Shown piece by piece: positions 1-7,312 of a stretch of DNA of 12,715 nucleotides (position 1 is its first letter; every line of letters starts with the position of its first letter). The position numbers and the translations under genes are program-made. The DNA is taken from positions 1 through 12,715 of the forward strand of contig JASLCK010000027.1 of NCBI GenBank assembly GCA_030151865.1, written 5' to 3'. Origin of the DNA: Rhodospirillaceae bacterium (GTDB lineage Bacteria > Pseudomonadota > Alphaproteobacteria > Rhodospirillales > Magnetospirillaceae). Under the pieces are notes generated by a model. The model was not told the origin of the DNA. It saw only the letters and a list, made by a program, of their open reading frames with translations, and ran no database searches.

Positions 1-1
1 C

Positions 2-1192
2 GGCAAGGGCCAGCTCGCGATCAGCATGACCGACATGGCGGCGTTCAAGCTCGGCGAGAATGTCGGCGCTACGCCGGGCAAGGTCGTCTACCAGAACGAG
101 CTGATCCAGCTCATCCAATACGCCCCGGCTACCGAAACGGTGCACCGCCGGCCGCTGCTCATCATGCCGCCCTGGATCAACAAGTTCTACATCCTCGATT
201 TGCGGCCGGAGAACTCGTTCATCCGCTGGGCGGTCGGCCAGGGTCACACGGTGTTCGTGATCTCCTGGGTCAATCCCGATGAACGGCTTAGCGGCAAGGG
301 CTTCGAGGATTACATGAAGGAAGGGCCGCTCGCCGCGCTCGACGCGATGGCGGCGGCGACCGGCGAGAAAAGCGCCAATGTCATCGGCTATTGCCTCGGC
401 GGTACGCTGCTGTCGGCGACGCTCGCCTATATGACCGCGAAGCGCGACCGGCGCATCAAGAGCGCGACCTTTTTCGTGACCATGGTCGATTTCACCGAGG
501 CCGGCGACCTCTCGGTCTTTATCGACGAGGAGCAACTCACCTCGCTTGAGGGACGCATGGCGAAAAAGGGCTACCTCGAAGCCCGCGACATGCACCAGAC
601 CTTCAACATGCTGCGCGCCAACGATCTGATCTGGTCGTTCGTGGTCAACAACTACCTGTTGGGCAAGGACCCCTTCCCCTTCGACCTGCTGTATTGGAAC
701 ACCGATTCCACCCGTATGCCCGCCGCCATGCACAGCTTTTATCTGCGCAACATGTATCAGGACAATAAACTGGTGCAGCCGGGCGGCGTCACCTTGGCGG
801 GCGAACCGATTGATCTGCGCAAGGTCAAGGTTCCCACCTATCTGATCTCGACCCGCGAAGACCATATCGCGCCTTGGAAGAGCACCTATGCCGCCACCCA
901 GGTTTATGGCGGTCCGTGCAAGTTCGTCCTGTCGGCGTCGGGCCATATCGCAGGCGTCGTCAACCCGCCGGAAGCGGGCAAGTACTGCTATTGGACCAAC
1001 ACCAAGAAGCCCAAGGACCCGGAAACATGGCTGAAGGGCGCTGAACAGCATGAAGGCTCGTGGTGGCCGGATTGGCACAAATGGGCGACCAAATATGCCG
1101 GTCCGCTGGTGCCTGCCCGCGTCCCTGGCGAAGGCGACATCAAGCCGCTGGAAGATGCTCCCGGCTCCTACGTCAAGCTGCGCATTTCCTAA
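2..1192 (+). CDS. phaC: Class I poly(3-hydroxyalkanoate) synthase, C-terminal part (5' end outside window)
   Basis: PhaC polymerises (R)-3-hydroxyacyl-CoA into polyhydroxyalkanoate at the surface of storage granules and releases CoA. The reading frame is open from base 2, so the gene enters from the left. About 396 codons are visible of the roughly 580-600 usual for class I enzymes. The start-like ATG at 26 is internal, because the residues before it (GKGQLAIS) continue family sequence. The lipase-like box GYCLGG places the nucleophile Cys at codon 392-394. The catalytic Asp lies in STREDHIAPW and the general-base His in SASGHIAGVV, 28 residues apart as in the Ralstonia enzyme. The C terminus (APGSYVKLRIS) is typical, so the 3' end is intact. 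A strong terminator follows directly. Seen: the catalytic triad and the end of the gene. Inferred: the class I assignment, without the N-terminal domain. Confidence 0.95.
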   Translation, partial: GKGQLAISMTDMAAFKLGENVGATPGKVVYQNELIQLIQYAPATETVHRRPLLIMPPWINKFYILDLRPENSFIRWAVGQGHTVFVISWVNPDERLSGKGFEDYMKEGPLAALDAMAAATGEKSANVIGYCLGGTLLSATLAYMTAKRDRRIKSATFFVTMVDFTEAGDLSVFIDEEQLTSLEGRMAKKGYLEARDMHQTFNMLRANDLIWSFVVNNYLLGKDPFPFDLLYWNTDSTRMPAAMHSFYLRNMYQDNKLVQPGGVTLAGEPIDLRKVKVPTYLISTREDHIAPWKSTYAATQVYGGPCKFVLSASGHIAGVVNPPEAGKYCYWTNTKKPKDPETWLKGAEQHEGSWWPDWHKWATKYAGPLVPARVPGEGDIKPLEDAPGSYVKLRIS

Positions 1193-1218
1193 AAACCGCC
1201 GCCATCAGGCAAGAAATC

Positions 1219-1255
1219 AGGCCCGCCCCGACTTTCGGGGCGGGCCTATTCTTTT
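1219..1255 (+). terminator. Rho-independent terminator of phaC
   Basis: A perfect 13-bp GC-rich stem pairs 1219-1231 with 1235-1247 around a 3-nt loop, followed by a T-rich run (TATTCTTTT). It starts 27 nt after the phaC stop and separates phaC from the next gene. Confidence 0.88.
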
Positions 1256-1377
1256 GGCGACAACGACTTAAAGGCGTTTTGGCAGACCAGTGCGCCCTTG
1301 TTTCAACCGGATATGACAAGTAAAGTCGTGCAAAGCGTCCGAGCAGAACGCACGGCGTGTAACGAGGCGAAGAACGG

Positions 1378-3396
1378 ATGGCCAACGAACAGCAGAAAGG
1401 ATCTGGCACGCCCGTACCCTTGCGGGAACGCTATCAGATCTTTCCGGGCTCGCCTCTGCCCGATCTCAACAGTCCGAGCGCCCAAGCTTTTCTGGCCGAG
1501 GACAAGCGCGATCCAAACCGTCAGGTCTTCGCCCTGATCGTGCGTCCAGGCTTTCCGGCCCGCACCAATGCCATGCGGCTGTTGAAAGGCGTGCAAAATC
1601 CCGGTCTGATGACTTTGTTGGAATGGGGCGTCACCGACTGGCCGCCCGCCAACCGCAAGGTTATGGCGGTGGTTTACGAACGCCCCACCGGCGGACGCAT
1701 CACCAGTGCGATCACCCAGGACTTTCGCCGCATCGACGAATCCGACATTGTGCGCAAGGCCATCACGCCGCTCTCGACGGCTCTGAAGGAATTGCGTGGC
1801 CTGGGGCTGACCCACCGCGCCATTCGTCCGACCAATATGTTTTGGGCCTCTCCCGAAAAAGACCGCATCGTTCTGGGCGATTGCGCCACCTGCCCGCCCG
1901 CCATGGAACAGCCCGCCGTCATAGAAACGGTGGAATCCGCCATGGCGCACCCCGCCGGGCGGGGCCAGGGAACATCCGCCGACGATTATTACAGCTTTGG
2001 CGCATCGCTGATCATGCTGCTGACGGGGCGCCACCCTGCCCCCAATTGGGATGACGACCAGATCATCCGCAGCAAGATCATCCACGGCAGCTACGCCGTC
2101 CTGGTGGGCGAACAGCGCCTGCCGCTGGCCACCATCGAAGTATTGCGCGGCCTGCTGTGCGACGACCCGCAGGAGCGCTGGAGCAGCGATGCCCTGGAAA
2201 TGTGGATGTCGGGCCGCCGTCTGACGCCGCTTTTGACCAAGAGCGAAAAGCGCGCCAGCCGCGGCTTCAACTTCAACGGCAAGGACTATTTCTCCGCCCG
2301 TGAACTGGGCATCGCCTTTTCTCGTAATTGGGACGCCGCCATTCAATCCGTGGTCGATGGGCGTCTGGAGTTATGGCTGCGCCGGTCGCTTGATCAGGCG
2401 GAAAAAGCGGGCGCGATCGCCAGCGTCATACAATGGGCCGTGGCCGCCGCCGCCGAGAAGAAACCGGCAGGCGATATCATGCTGACCAAGACCTGCATGA
2501 TCTTGGACGGCATGGCCCCCATCCGCTACAAGGGCTTAGCAGTCATGCCCGACGGCATCGGCGCCCTGCTGGCCGTCACCATGGTCGAAGCGGGCGATGT
2601 GCGCATCATTGCCGAGTTGCTGATGCGCGAGGGCATCAAGGCCTGGCTGGAAACGCGCGCCGTCTACAATCCTGATAATTCCATGCTGGAAACCCGTTTT
2701 CGCGAGCAGAAGCTTTATCTGGATCGCGGCAGCATCGGGACGGGTGTGGAACGGGTGCTGTACGAACTCAATGATTCCATGCCCTGCATCAGCCCGCTGA
2801 CCGTCAACGATTATGTGCTGGAAATCCGCGATCTGTTGCCCGCTCTGAATGCCAACGCCAAGGGCGGCGAGGCCAAGGGCTGGCCCATCGATCGGCATGT
2901 CGCCGCCTTTATCGGCGTGCGCGCCAATTTCGATATCGAACGCCAGATGTTCGATCTGTCCGAACCCAAGGCCGACAAATCGGCCCTGGCCATGCTGAAC
3001 ATGCTGGCCCTGATCCAATGGCGTGTCGGCCAAAGCGGTTTCCCCGCCCTGGGCACCTGGGTCGGCAGCCTGATGGGGCCAGTTATCGCGGGTTACAACA
3101 ACCGCGAGAAGCGCCGCGACCTGGAAAAAGAAATCCCCCGCGTCGCTAAGGAAGGCAATCTGGTGGAACTGGCCCGCCTTTTGGACAATGCGGAAGAGCG
3201 GGTCAAAGATCAGCAGGGCTTTGACCAGGCCCGCGCCGATTGGTCCGACGCCCAAAAGGAATTGGACGACATCAAGAACGGCACCATCACCAATGACGAG
3301 GAAGTGACCCGCACCGCCCGGCAATTGGCGTCGCTGATTTCCATGACGCTGTGCTTTATCGTGGTGTCGCTGACCCTGTTGTCGAGGCTGCTCTAA
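1378..3396 (+). CDS. Pseudokinase-like protein with C-terminal membrane anchor
   Basis: This 672-aa protein is of unknown function. Residues about 18-285 follow a Ser/Thr protein kinase fold: RYQIF start, VIb motif HRAIRPTN (146-153), VII motif GDCA (167-170), alpha-F motif DDYYSFGASLIMLLTGRHP (202-220) and DPQERW (263-268). Key catalytic residues are missing. There is no glycine-rich loop, the beta-3 Lys is replaced in FALIVRP (51-57), the HRD aspartate is Ala148 and DFG reads DCA. Asn153 and Asp168, the metal ligands in active kinases, are kept. Residues about 300-570 match nothing I recognise. A charged, probably coiled-coil stretch spans about 574-635, and one hydrophobic segment (649-671) ends the protein, suggesting a tail-anchored cytoplasmic protein. 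GAGG lies 10 nt before the ATG. The next gene overlaps the stop codon by one base. Kinase fold likely; catalytic activity unlikely; partner and role unknown. Confidence 0.82.
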   Translation: MANEQQKGSGTPVPLRERYQIFPGSPLPDLNSPSAQAFLAEDKRDPNRQVFALIVRPGFPARTNAMRLLKGVQNPGLMTLLEWGVTDWPPANRKVMAVVYERPTGGRITSAITQDFRRIDESDIVRKAITPLSTALKELRGLGLTHRAIRPTNMFWASPEKDRIVLGDCATCPPAMEQPAVIETVESAMAHPAGRGQGTSADDYYSFGASLIMLLTGRHPAPNWDDDQIIRSKIIHGSYAVLVGEQRLPLATIEVLRGLLCDDPQERWSSDALEMWMSGRRLTPLLTKSEKRASRGFNFNGKDYFSARELGIAFSRNWDAAIQSVVDGRLELWLRRSLDQAEKAGAIASVIQWAVAAAAEKKPAGDIMLTKTCMILDGMAPIRYKGLAVMPDGIGALLAVTMVEAGDVRIIAELLMREGIKAWLETRAVYNPDNSMLETRFREQKLYLDRGSIGTGVERVLYELNDSMPCISPLTVNDYVLEIRDLLPALNANAKGGEAKGWPIDRHVAAFIGVRANFDIERQMFDLSEPKADKSALAMLNMLALIQWRVGQSGFPALGTWVGSLMGPVIAGYNNREKRRDLEKEIPRVAKEGNLVELARLLDNAEERVKDQQGFDQARADWSDAQKELDDIKNGTITNDEEVTRTARQLASLISMTLCFIVVSLTLLSRLL

Positions 3397-3905
3397 TGGC
3401 GAAGAAAAAGGCGAAGGCGGTCAGGCCAACCAGTAAGGGGCAGAAAAAAGGCGGGTCAAACCGGCTTTTAATTCTGCTGACGCTGATCGCCCTGGTGCCA
3501 TTTTCCCTGCCCACCCTGGTGGTCTTGTTCGTCGGCCTGCTGCCAACCCTGGTAGCCGCCATCGTCGAACGCGGCAAGGAACGTTACGCCTGGATTTGCG
3601 TCGGCGGGCTGAATTTCGCGGGTCTATCCCCCTGGCTGTTCAAGCTGTGGTTTGGCCACCACACCCTGATTTATTCGATCGAACTGGTCACCGGTATCAC
3701 CATGATGCTGGCCGCTTACGCCTGCGCCGGTCTGGGCTGGCTGCTTTATATGTCCACCCCTCCGGTGGTGATGGCCTTTATGAAAATGACCGGCCAGCGC
3801 CGCAGCACCAATCTGACAGCCAACCAAAAGAAGCTGGTGGAAACCTGGGGCGATGGTGTGATGAAGAAGCCGGAAAGCGAAGATGAATTGCTGAACCTGC
3901 TGTAA
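3396..3905 (+). CDS. Small multispanning membrane protein coupled to the pseudokinase gene
   Basis: I do not recognise this 169-aa protein. It opens with a strongly basic, probably cytoplasmic tail (MAKKKAKAVRPTSKGQKK). Long hydrophobic stretches follow at about 23-57, 64-86 and 90-128, enough for three or four membrane spans. It ends in a polar tail rich in Lys and Glu (about 132-169). The start is the ATG at 3396, inside the TAATG that stops the upstream gene, with GAGG 8 nt before it. An earlier in-frame start at 3351 would read 45 bases into the upstream gene and has no better ribosome binding site. The one-base overlap points to translational coupling, and the upstream protein also ends in a membrane anchor, so a shared membrane complex is the simplest guess. 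A terminator follows at 3928. Confidence 0.8.
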   Translation: MAKKKAKAVRPTSKGQKKGGSNRLLILLTLIALVPFSLPTLVVLFVGLLPTLVAAIVERGKERYAWICVGGLNFAGLSPWLFKLWFGHHTLIYSIELVTGITMMLAAYACAGLGWLLYMSTPPVVMAFMKMTGQRRSTNLTANQKKLVETWGDGVMKKPESEDELLNLL

Positions 3906-3927
3906 CGCCAGACGCCATTCCGGCTCA

Positions 3928-3968
3928 ACAAAAAGCGCCGCCTCTTTCGGGGCGGCGCTTTTTGTTTG
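3928..3968. terminator. Bidirectional terminator between the membrane-protein gene and rne
   Basis: A 15-bp stem pairs 3928-3942 with 3951-3965 around an 8-nt loop. The GC core is flanked by an A run on the left and a T run on the right, so it can act on both strands. It sits between two convergent genes, 22 nt after the plus-strand stop. Confidence 0.88.
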
Positions 3969-3972
3969 TGTC

Positions 3973-4002
3973 CCCGGCTGACCGACGGAGCGATCAGCCG
4001 GG
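3973..4002 (-). other. Hairpin directly downstream of rne
   Basis: A 9-bp perfect stem (3973-3981 with 3994-4002, 12-nt loop) lies 14 nt past the rne stop. It has no T run on the minus strand, so it is more likely a 3'-end stabiliser or processing structure than a terminator. The bidirectional hairpin beyond it supplies termination. Confidence 0.5.
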
Positions 4003-4015
4003 TTTCCTAAAAGGC

Positions 4016-6877
4016 TTAAGAACGGCTCCACCAACCCCGACGCGTCGGGGCAGAAGGCTCGGTTGACACCGGCTCCACGGCCGCCGGAGCGTCCGCCACA
4101 GGGGTCTCAGCCACGGGGGTCTCAGCCACGGGAGACGAAGCCTCCACGACCGGGGCCTCAGCCACGACGTCCACCGCCGGGGCATCCTCAGCCTTGACGA
4201 CCTTCTTGCGCGGCGCACGGGTGCGCTTGGGCTTCGGGGCCTCTTCGGCAGTCTCGCCACCCTCGACCGGAGCGACGTCGGAAGCAGGTTCCTCGGCAAC
4301 GGCCTTCTTGGCGCGACTCTTGGCCGGAGCCTTCTTTTCCTTCGGTTCGGCCTTCTTGCGCGGCGCACGGGTGCGCTTGGGCTTGGCGGCGTCTTCGGTA
4401 ACAGCAGCCTGTTCCGCAACCGAACCAGCGTCAGCTTCCGGCACGGCCAGTTGCGCCTGGGCTTCTTCCGCCGCGACGATTTCGGCCTTTTCCTTCAGCA
4501 AAGCTTCGGCCTGGTTGTCCAGATCGGCACGCGTGGAATGCACGGTATCGATCAGGGCATCCACGGCCTCGCCGATCGCATCGATGATGACATCGACCGA
4601 TTCTTCATCGGCAGGGGACAGAATTTCGCCGTCCTCGCCCACTTCACCGATCGGCACCAATTCACCCGCGGCATTGCGGTTGCGACGGCGACCGCCGCGC
4701 TTGCCACGACGACGACGGCGCGGCTGGGCATCGCCATCGGCCAAATCGACCGAATCGCCCTCTTCACCAGCATCATCGCCCTCGGCTTCGGCGTCAGCGG
4801 ACGCTTCCGCGACATCTTCGGCATCGACGCCGTTTTCTTCGCCTTCACCGTTTTCGTCCGTGCCGTTAAAGTCGTCACGACGACCCCGACGACGGCGGCG
4901 GCGGCGGCGGCGGCGGCCCTCGCCGTTTTCCTCGCCATTATTATTGACCGAAGCCTCTTCGGACTTGGCTGGAGTTTCCTCCACCTCCTCTTCCACCACT
5001 TCGTCTTCGATTTCGTCTTCAATCACCAGATCGGCATTGATCGGTTTGGCAACCTGCGGCAGTTCGATCGGGTTTTCCGCCTTGACGCGGTCAATGCGGT
5101 ACGCGGGCGGGATCAAGGTTTCATCGCCCGCCAGCAACACGTGGAAGCCGTAAGTCGCCTCGATCTCGGCCAGAGCGCTACGCTTCTGGTTCAGGATATA
5201 AAGGGCGATGGACGGATGCACGGTGACCGTGATTTCGCTGGAACGACGGCGCAGGCCTTCTTCCTCGATCACGCGCAGAATATGCACCGACGCCGATTCC
5301 ACCGAACGGACCATGCCGGTGCCGCCGCAATGGGGGCACGGCTGGAAGCTGGTTTCCATCAGGCTGGGACGCAGACGCTGACGTGACAGTTCCATCAGGC
5401 CGAACGGGCTGATCTTGCCCAACTGAATGCGGGCGCGGTCAAAACGCATCGCTTCCTTCAGGCGGCGTTCCACCTGATGGTTGTTGCGGGTTTCTTCCAT
5501 GTCGATGAAGTCGATGACGATCAGACCGGCCAGATCGCGCAGACGCAACTGGCGGGCCACTTCGTCGGAGGCTTCCAGGTTGGTCTTCAGCGCCGTCTCT
5601 TCAATATGGCGTTCCTTGGTCGAACGGCCTGAATTGACGTCGATGGCGACCAGCGCTTCAGTCTGGTTGATCACCAGATAGCCGCCCGAACGCAACTGCA
5701 CCACCGGGCTGTGCATGGCGTCCAACTGGGCTTCCACCTGGAACTTGTGCAGCAGCGGCACCGTTTCGCGGAACAACTGGACCCGGCGGGCATGGCTGGG
5801 GGTCAGCATGCGCATGAAGTCCTTGGCCAGACGGTAGCCCTCTTCGCCGTCCACCAGGATTTCGTCGATATCGCGCGAGTAAAGATCGCGGATCGAGCGC
5901 TTGATCAGATTGGCTTCTTCATAGACCAGCGCAGGCGCGGTCGAGTTCAGGGTCAGCGAGCGCACGCTGTCCCACAGGCGCAGAAGATATTCGTAATCGC
6001 GCTTGATTTCCGGCTTGGTGCGTTCCGACCCAGCGGTACGCACAATCACCGCCATGCCGTCCGGAATCTCCAGCTCGTTGGCAATAGTCTTCAGACGCTT
6101 GCGGTCGGCGGCATTGGTGATCTTGCGCGACACCCCGCCGCCACGGGCGGTGTTGGGCATCAAGACGCAATAACGGCCTGCCAGGGACAGATAAGTGGTC
6201 AGAGCCGCGCCCTTGTTGCCGCGCTCTTCCTTGACCACCTGCACCAGCACGATCTGGCGGCGCTTGATGACTTCCTGGATCTTGTAATTGCGCAGCGACT
6301 TGCGGCGGCGTTCGGTCACCGCTTCGTCGGCATCCTCGCCGCCCACATGTTCGACTTGATGATGGTTTTCAGCGTCATGATGCGCGACGTCCTGGTGATC
6401 GCCCTCATCGGACACCGCAACGACGGTGGCTTCGCCTTCGATGATCGGAGAACCGTCGGCGGCGATTTCCACCGGGGCGGCATTGGCAGCGACGTCGCCG
6501 TCATGGTCTTCCAATGCGGCGGGCTTGGCTTCCACCGCGTCATCGGCATCGCCGAAATCAGCGGAAGCGGCGGCCGAACTCTGGCGCATCAGATCGCGCT
6601 GTTCAGCCAGCAAAGCCTGACGGTCGGCGACCGGAATTTGATAATAATCGGGGTGGATTTCGCTGAAGGCCAGGAAGCCGTGACGGTTCCCGCCGTAATC
6701 GACGAACGCTGCCTGGAGCGAAGGCTCCACACGCACGATTTTCGCCAGATAGATGTTACCCTTCAGCTGCTTTTTAGTGGACGTTTCAACGTCGAATTCT
6801 TCAAGACGCGTCCCATTCACCACGACGACGCGCGTTTCTTCCGCGTGCGTCGCGTCGATCAACATACGTTTGGTCAT
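4016..6877 (-). CDS. rne: Ribonuclease E
   Basis: RNase E is the endonuclease that starts mRNA decay, processes rRNA and tRNA, and scaffolds the degradosome. The protein is about 953 aa. The S1 domain starts near residue 35 (KGNIYLAKIVRVEPSLQAAFVDYGG) and is split by an acidic, His-rich insertion (about 98-187). The DNase I-like catalytic part has IDVNSG and VIDFIDME aspartates (about 413 and 456), spaced 43 residues apart as in Escherichia coli. The Zn-link CPHC follows 58 residues later. The C-terminal tail (from about 602) is low-complexity: acidic blocks, a run of ten Arg, a second Arg block, two copies of KPKRTRAPRKK, and an RRGWWSRS end. In Caulobacter the corresponding GWW end binds PNPase. 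The start is the ATG at 6877: GGAG lies 11 nt upstream and family members begin MTKRMLIDA. A TTG at 6886 is too close to GGAG. A long leader precedes it. Confidence 0.96.
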   Translation of the reverse strand: MTKRMLIDATHAEETRVVVVNGTRLEEFDVETSTKKQLKGNIYLAKIVRVEPSLQAAFVDYGGNRHGFLAFSEIHPDYYQIPVADRQALLAEQRDLMRQSSAAASADFGDADDAVEAKPAALEDHDGDVAANAAPVEIAADGSPIIEGEATVVAVSDEGDHQDVAHHDAENHHQVEHVGGEDADEAVTERRRKSLRNYKIQEVIKRRQIVLVQVVKEERGNKGAALTTYLSLAGRYCVLMPNTARGGGVSRKITNAADRKRLKTIANELEIPDGMAVIVRTAGSERTKPEIKRDYEYLLRLWDSVRSLTLNSTAPALVYEEANLIKRSIRDLYSRDIDEILVDGEEGYRLAKDFMRMLTPSHARRVQLFRETVPLLHKFQVEAQLDAMHSPVVQLRSGGYLVINQTEALVAIDVNSGRSTKERHIEETALKTNLEASDEVARQLRLRDLAGLIVIDFIDMEETRNNHQVERRLKEAMRFDRARIQLGKISPFGLMELSRQRLRPSLMETSFQPCPHCGGTGMVRSVESASVHILRVIEEEGLRRRSSEITVTVHPSIALYILNQKRSALAEIEATYGFHVLLAGDETLIPPAYRIDRVKAENPIELPQVAKPINADLVIEDEIEDEVVEEEVEETPAKSEEASVNNNGEENGEGRRRRRRRRRRGRRDDFNGTDENGEGEENGVDAEDVAEASADAEAEGDDAGEEGDSVDLADGDAQPRRRRRGKRGGRRRNRNAAGELVPIGEVGEDGEILSPADEESVDVIIDAIGEAVDALIDTVHSTRADLDNQAEALLKEKAEIVAAEEAQAQLAVPEADAGSVAEQAAVTEDAAKPKRTRAPRKKAEPKEKKAPAKSRAKKAVAEEPASDVAPVEGGETAEEAPKPKRTRAPRKKVVKAEDAPAVDVVAEAPVVEASSPVAETPVAETPVADAPAAVEPVSTEPSAPTRRGWWSRS
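4201..4384. repeat. 34-bp exact direct repeat inside the rne tail
   Basis: Bases 4201-4234 and 4351-4384 are identical over 34 bp, exactly 150 bp apart and therefore in frame. Each copy encodes the basic block KPKRTRAPRKK of the RNase E C-terminal tail. Confidence 0.9.
4886..4916. repeat. CGG trinucleotide tract encoding an Arg run in RNase E
   Basis: Eight uninterrupted CGG units at 4893-4916 fall within the codons for ten consecutive Arg residues of RNase E on the minus strand (4886-4915). Slippage here would add or remove Arg codons without breaking the frame. Confidence 0.85.
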
Positions 6878-7277
6878 TAAACCCAAAGCTCCAAGGCGCT
6901 GACGCGGGCGCTAACGGCGCCGTCACGCAGCAATGTGGTCCGACGAAGCTGGTTGCGCCCGCGGTCTCCTGGATCAGCGTCTTGGTCGTATAAAGGACAA
7001 AGTGCATAAGGAGGGAACCCTGGCGGGCTGCACGCCCGGCTACGAAATTCTTGTTCACAAACGATGCCGCCCAGCAGATCGTCCTGGCGTCTCGAGAGCC
7101 GGCGCTTCCTTCCAAATCATGGGGAGCAGCAACCAGACCCCGGCCCGGACACCCCGCGCCCGACTTGCCATGCGACACGCATGCAGTCTCCGGCGCAAGG
7201 CCACTTTACGGCCATCACGCCGTTACTCTACCCGTAGCACGACTCTGGGGCAATGATCTTCTTTACCCGCCTTGCTT
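6878..7277 (-). promoter_or_regulatory. Putative long structured 5' leader of rne
   Basis: This stretch has no convincing gene on either strand. If transcription starts just downstream of the TATAAT at 7284-7289, the rne mRNA would carry a leader of about 400 nt. Visible structure includes an extended hairpin at 7156-7196 (5, 4 and 6 paired bases broken by bulges, 3-nt loop), a small 5-bp hairpin at 7024-7038, and a bulged hairpin at 6900-6925 just upstream of the ribosome binding site. E. coli rne has a 361-nt leader through which RNase E represses its own mRNA. A similar role here is inference from length, position and structure, not from sequence similarity. Confidence 0.45.
6889..6892 (-). 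promoter_or_regulatory. Ribosome binding site deciding the rne start
   Basis: GGAG on the minus strand lies 11 nt before the ATG at 6877 but only 2 nt before the in-frame TTG at 6886. This favours the ATG. Confidence 0.6.
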
Positions 7278-7283
7278 GCTGCA

Positions 7284-7312
7284 ATTATAGGCAAAACCCC
7301 AAGGGTCTTTGC
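7284..7312 (-). promoter_or_regulatory. Candidate rne promoter (-10 TATAAT)
   Basis: The minus strand reads a perfect TATAAT at 7289-7284. The -35 position with a 17-bp spacer (7312-7307) reads GCAAAG, a poor match, so the call rests mainly on the -10 box and its position in the divergent rne/amidase region. On the plus strand an overlapping, weaker pair (TTTACC at 7262-7267, 18-bp spacer, TATAGG at 7286-7291) could serve the amidase gene. Confidence 0.4.

Noticed and set aside
1256..1377. Promoter for the pseudokinase gene
   Set aside because: One must exist or read-through must occur, but candidate pairs (TTGGCA at 1279 or TTGTTT at 1298 with TAAAGT at 1321) match too poorly to report as a feature.
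1303..2346. 347-aa minus-strand frame antisense to the pseudokinase gene
   Set aside because: The plus strand carries kinase-fold motifs, a ribosome binding site and coupling to the next gene, while the minus frame has none of these.
4886..4916. CGG tract as a possible CRISPR or intergenic satellite
   Set aside because: It lies in frame inside rne and encodes Arg; there are no spacers.
5711..6880. 389-aa plus-strand frame antisense to rne
   Set aside because: A mirror of the rne coding strand caused by GC-rich third positions; no recognisable domains.
7010..7020. CCCTCCTT in the minus-strand rne leader as an anti-Shine-Dalgarno sequestering the rne start
   Set aside because: Only four bases (CTCC) pair with the rne GGAG, too few at a distance of about 120 nt to claim.
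6801..7178. Minus-strand frame of 125 aa overlapping the rne start out of frame
   Set aside because: It reads through the leader into rne in another frame, has no proper ribosome binding site and looks like a shadow.
6933..7256. 107-aa plus-strand reading frame in the rne/amiC gap
   Set aside because: No family resemblance, basic low-information composition, and it overlaps the better supported rne leader. The good AAGGAGGG at 7008-7015 lies inside this frame and has no ATG, GTG or TTG at a usable distance.
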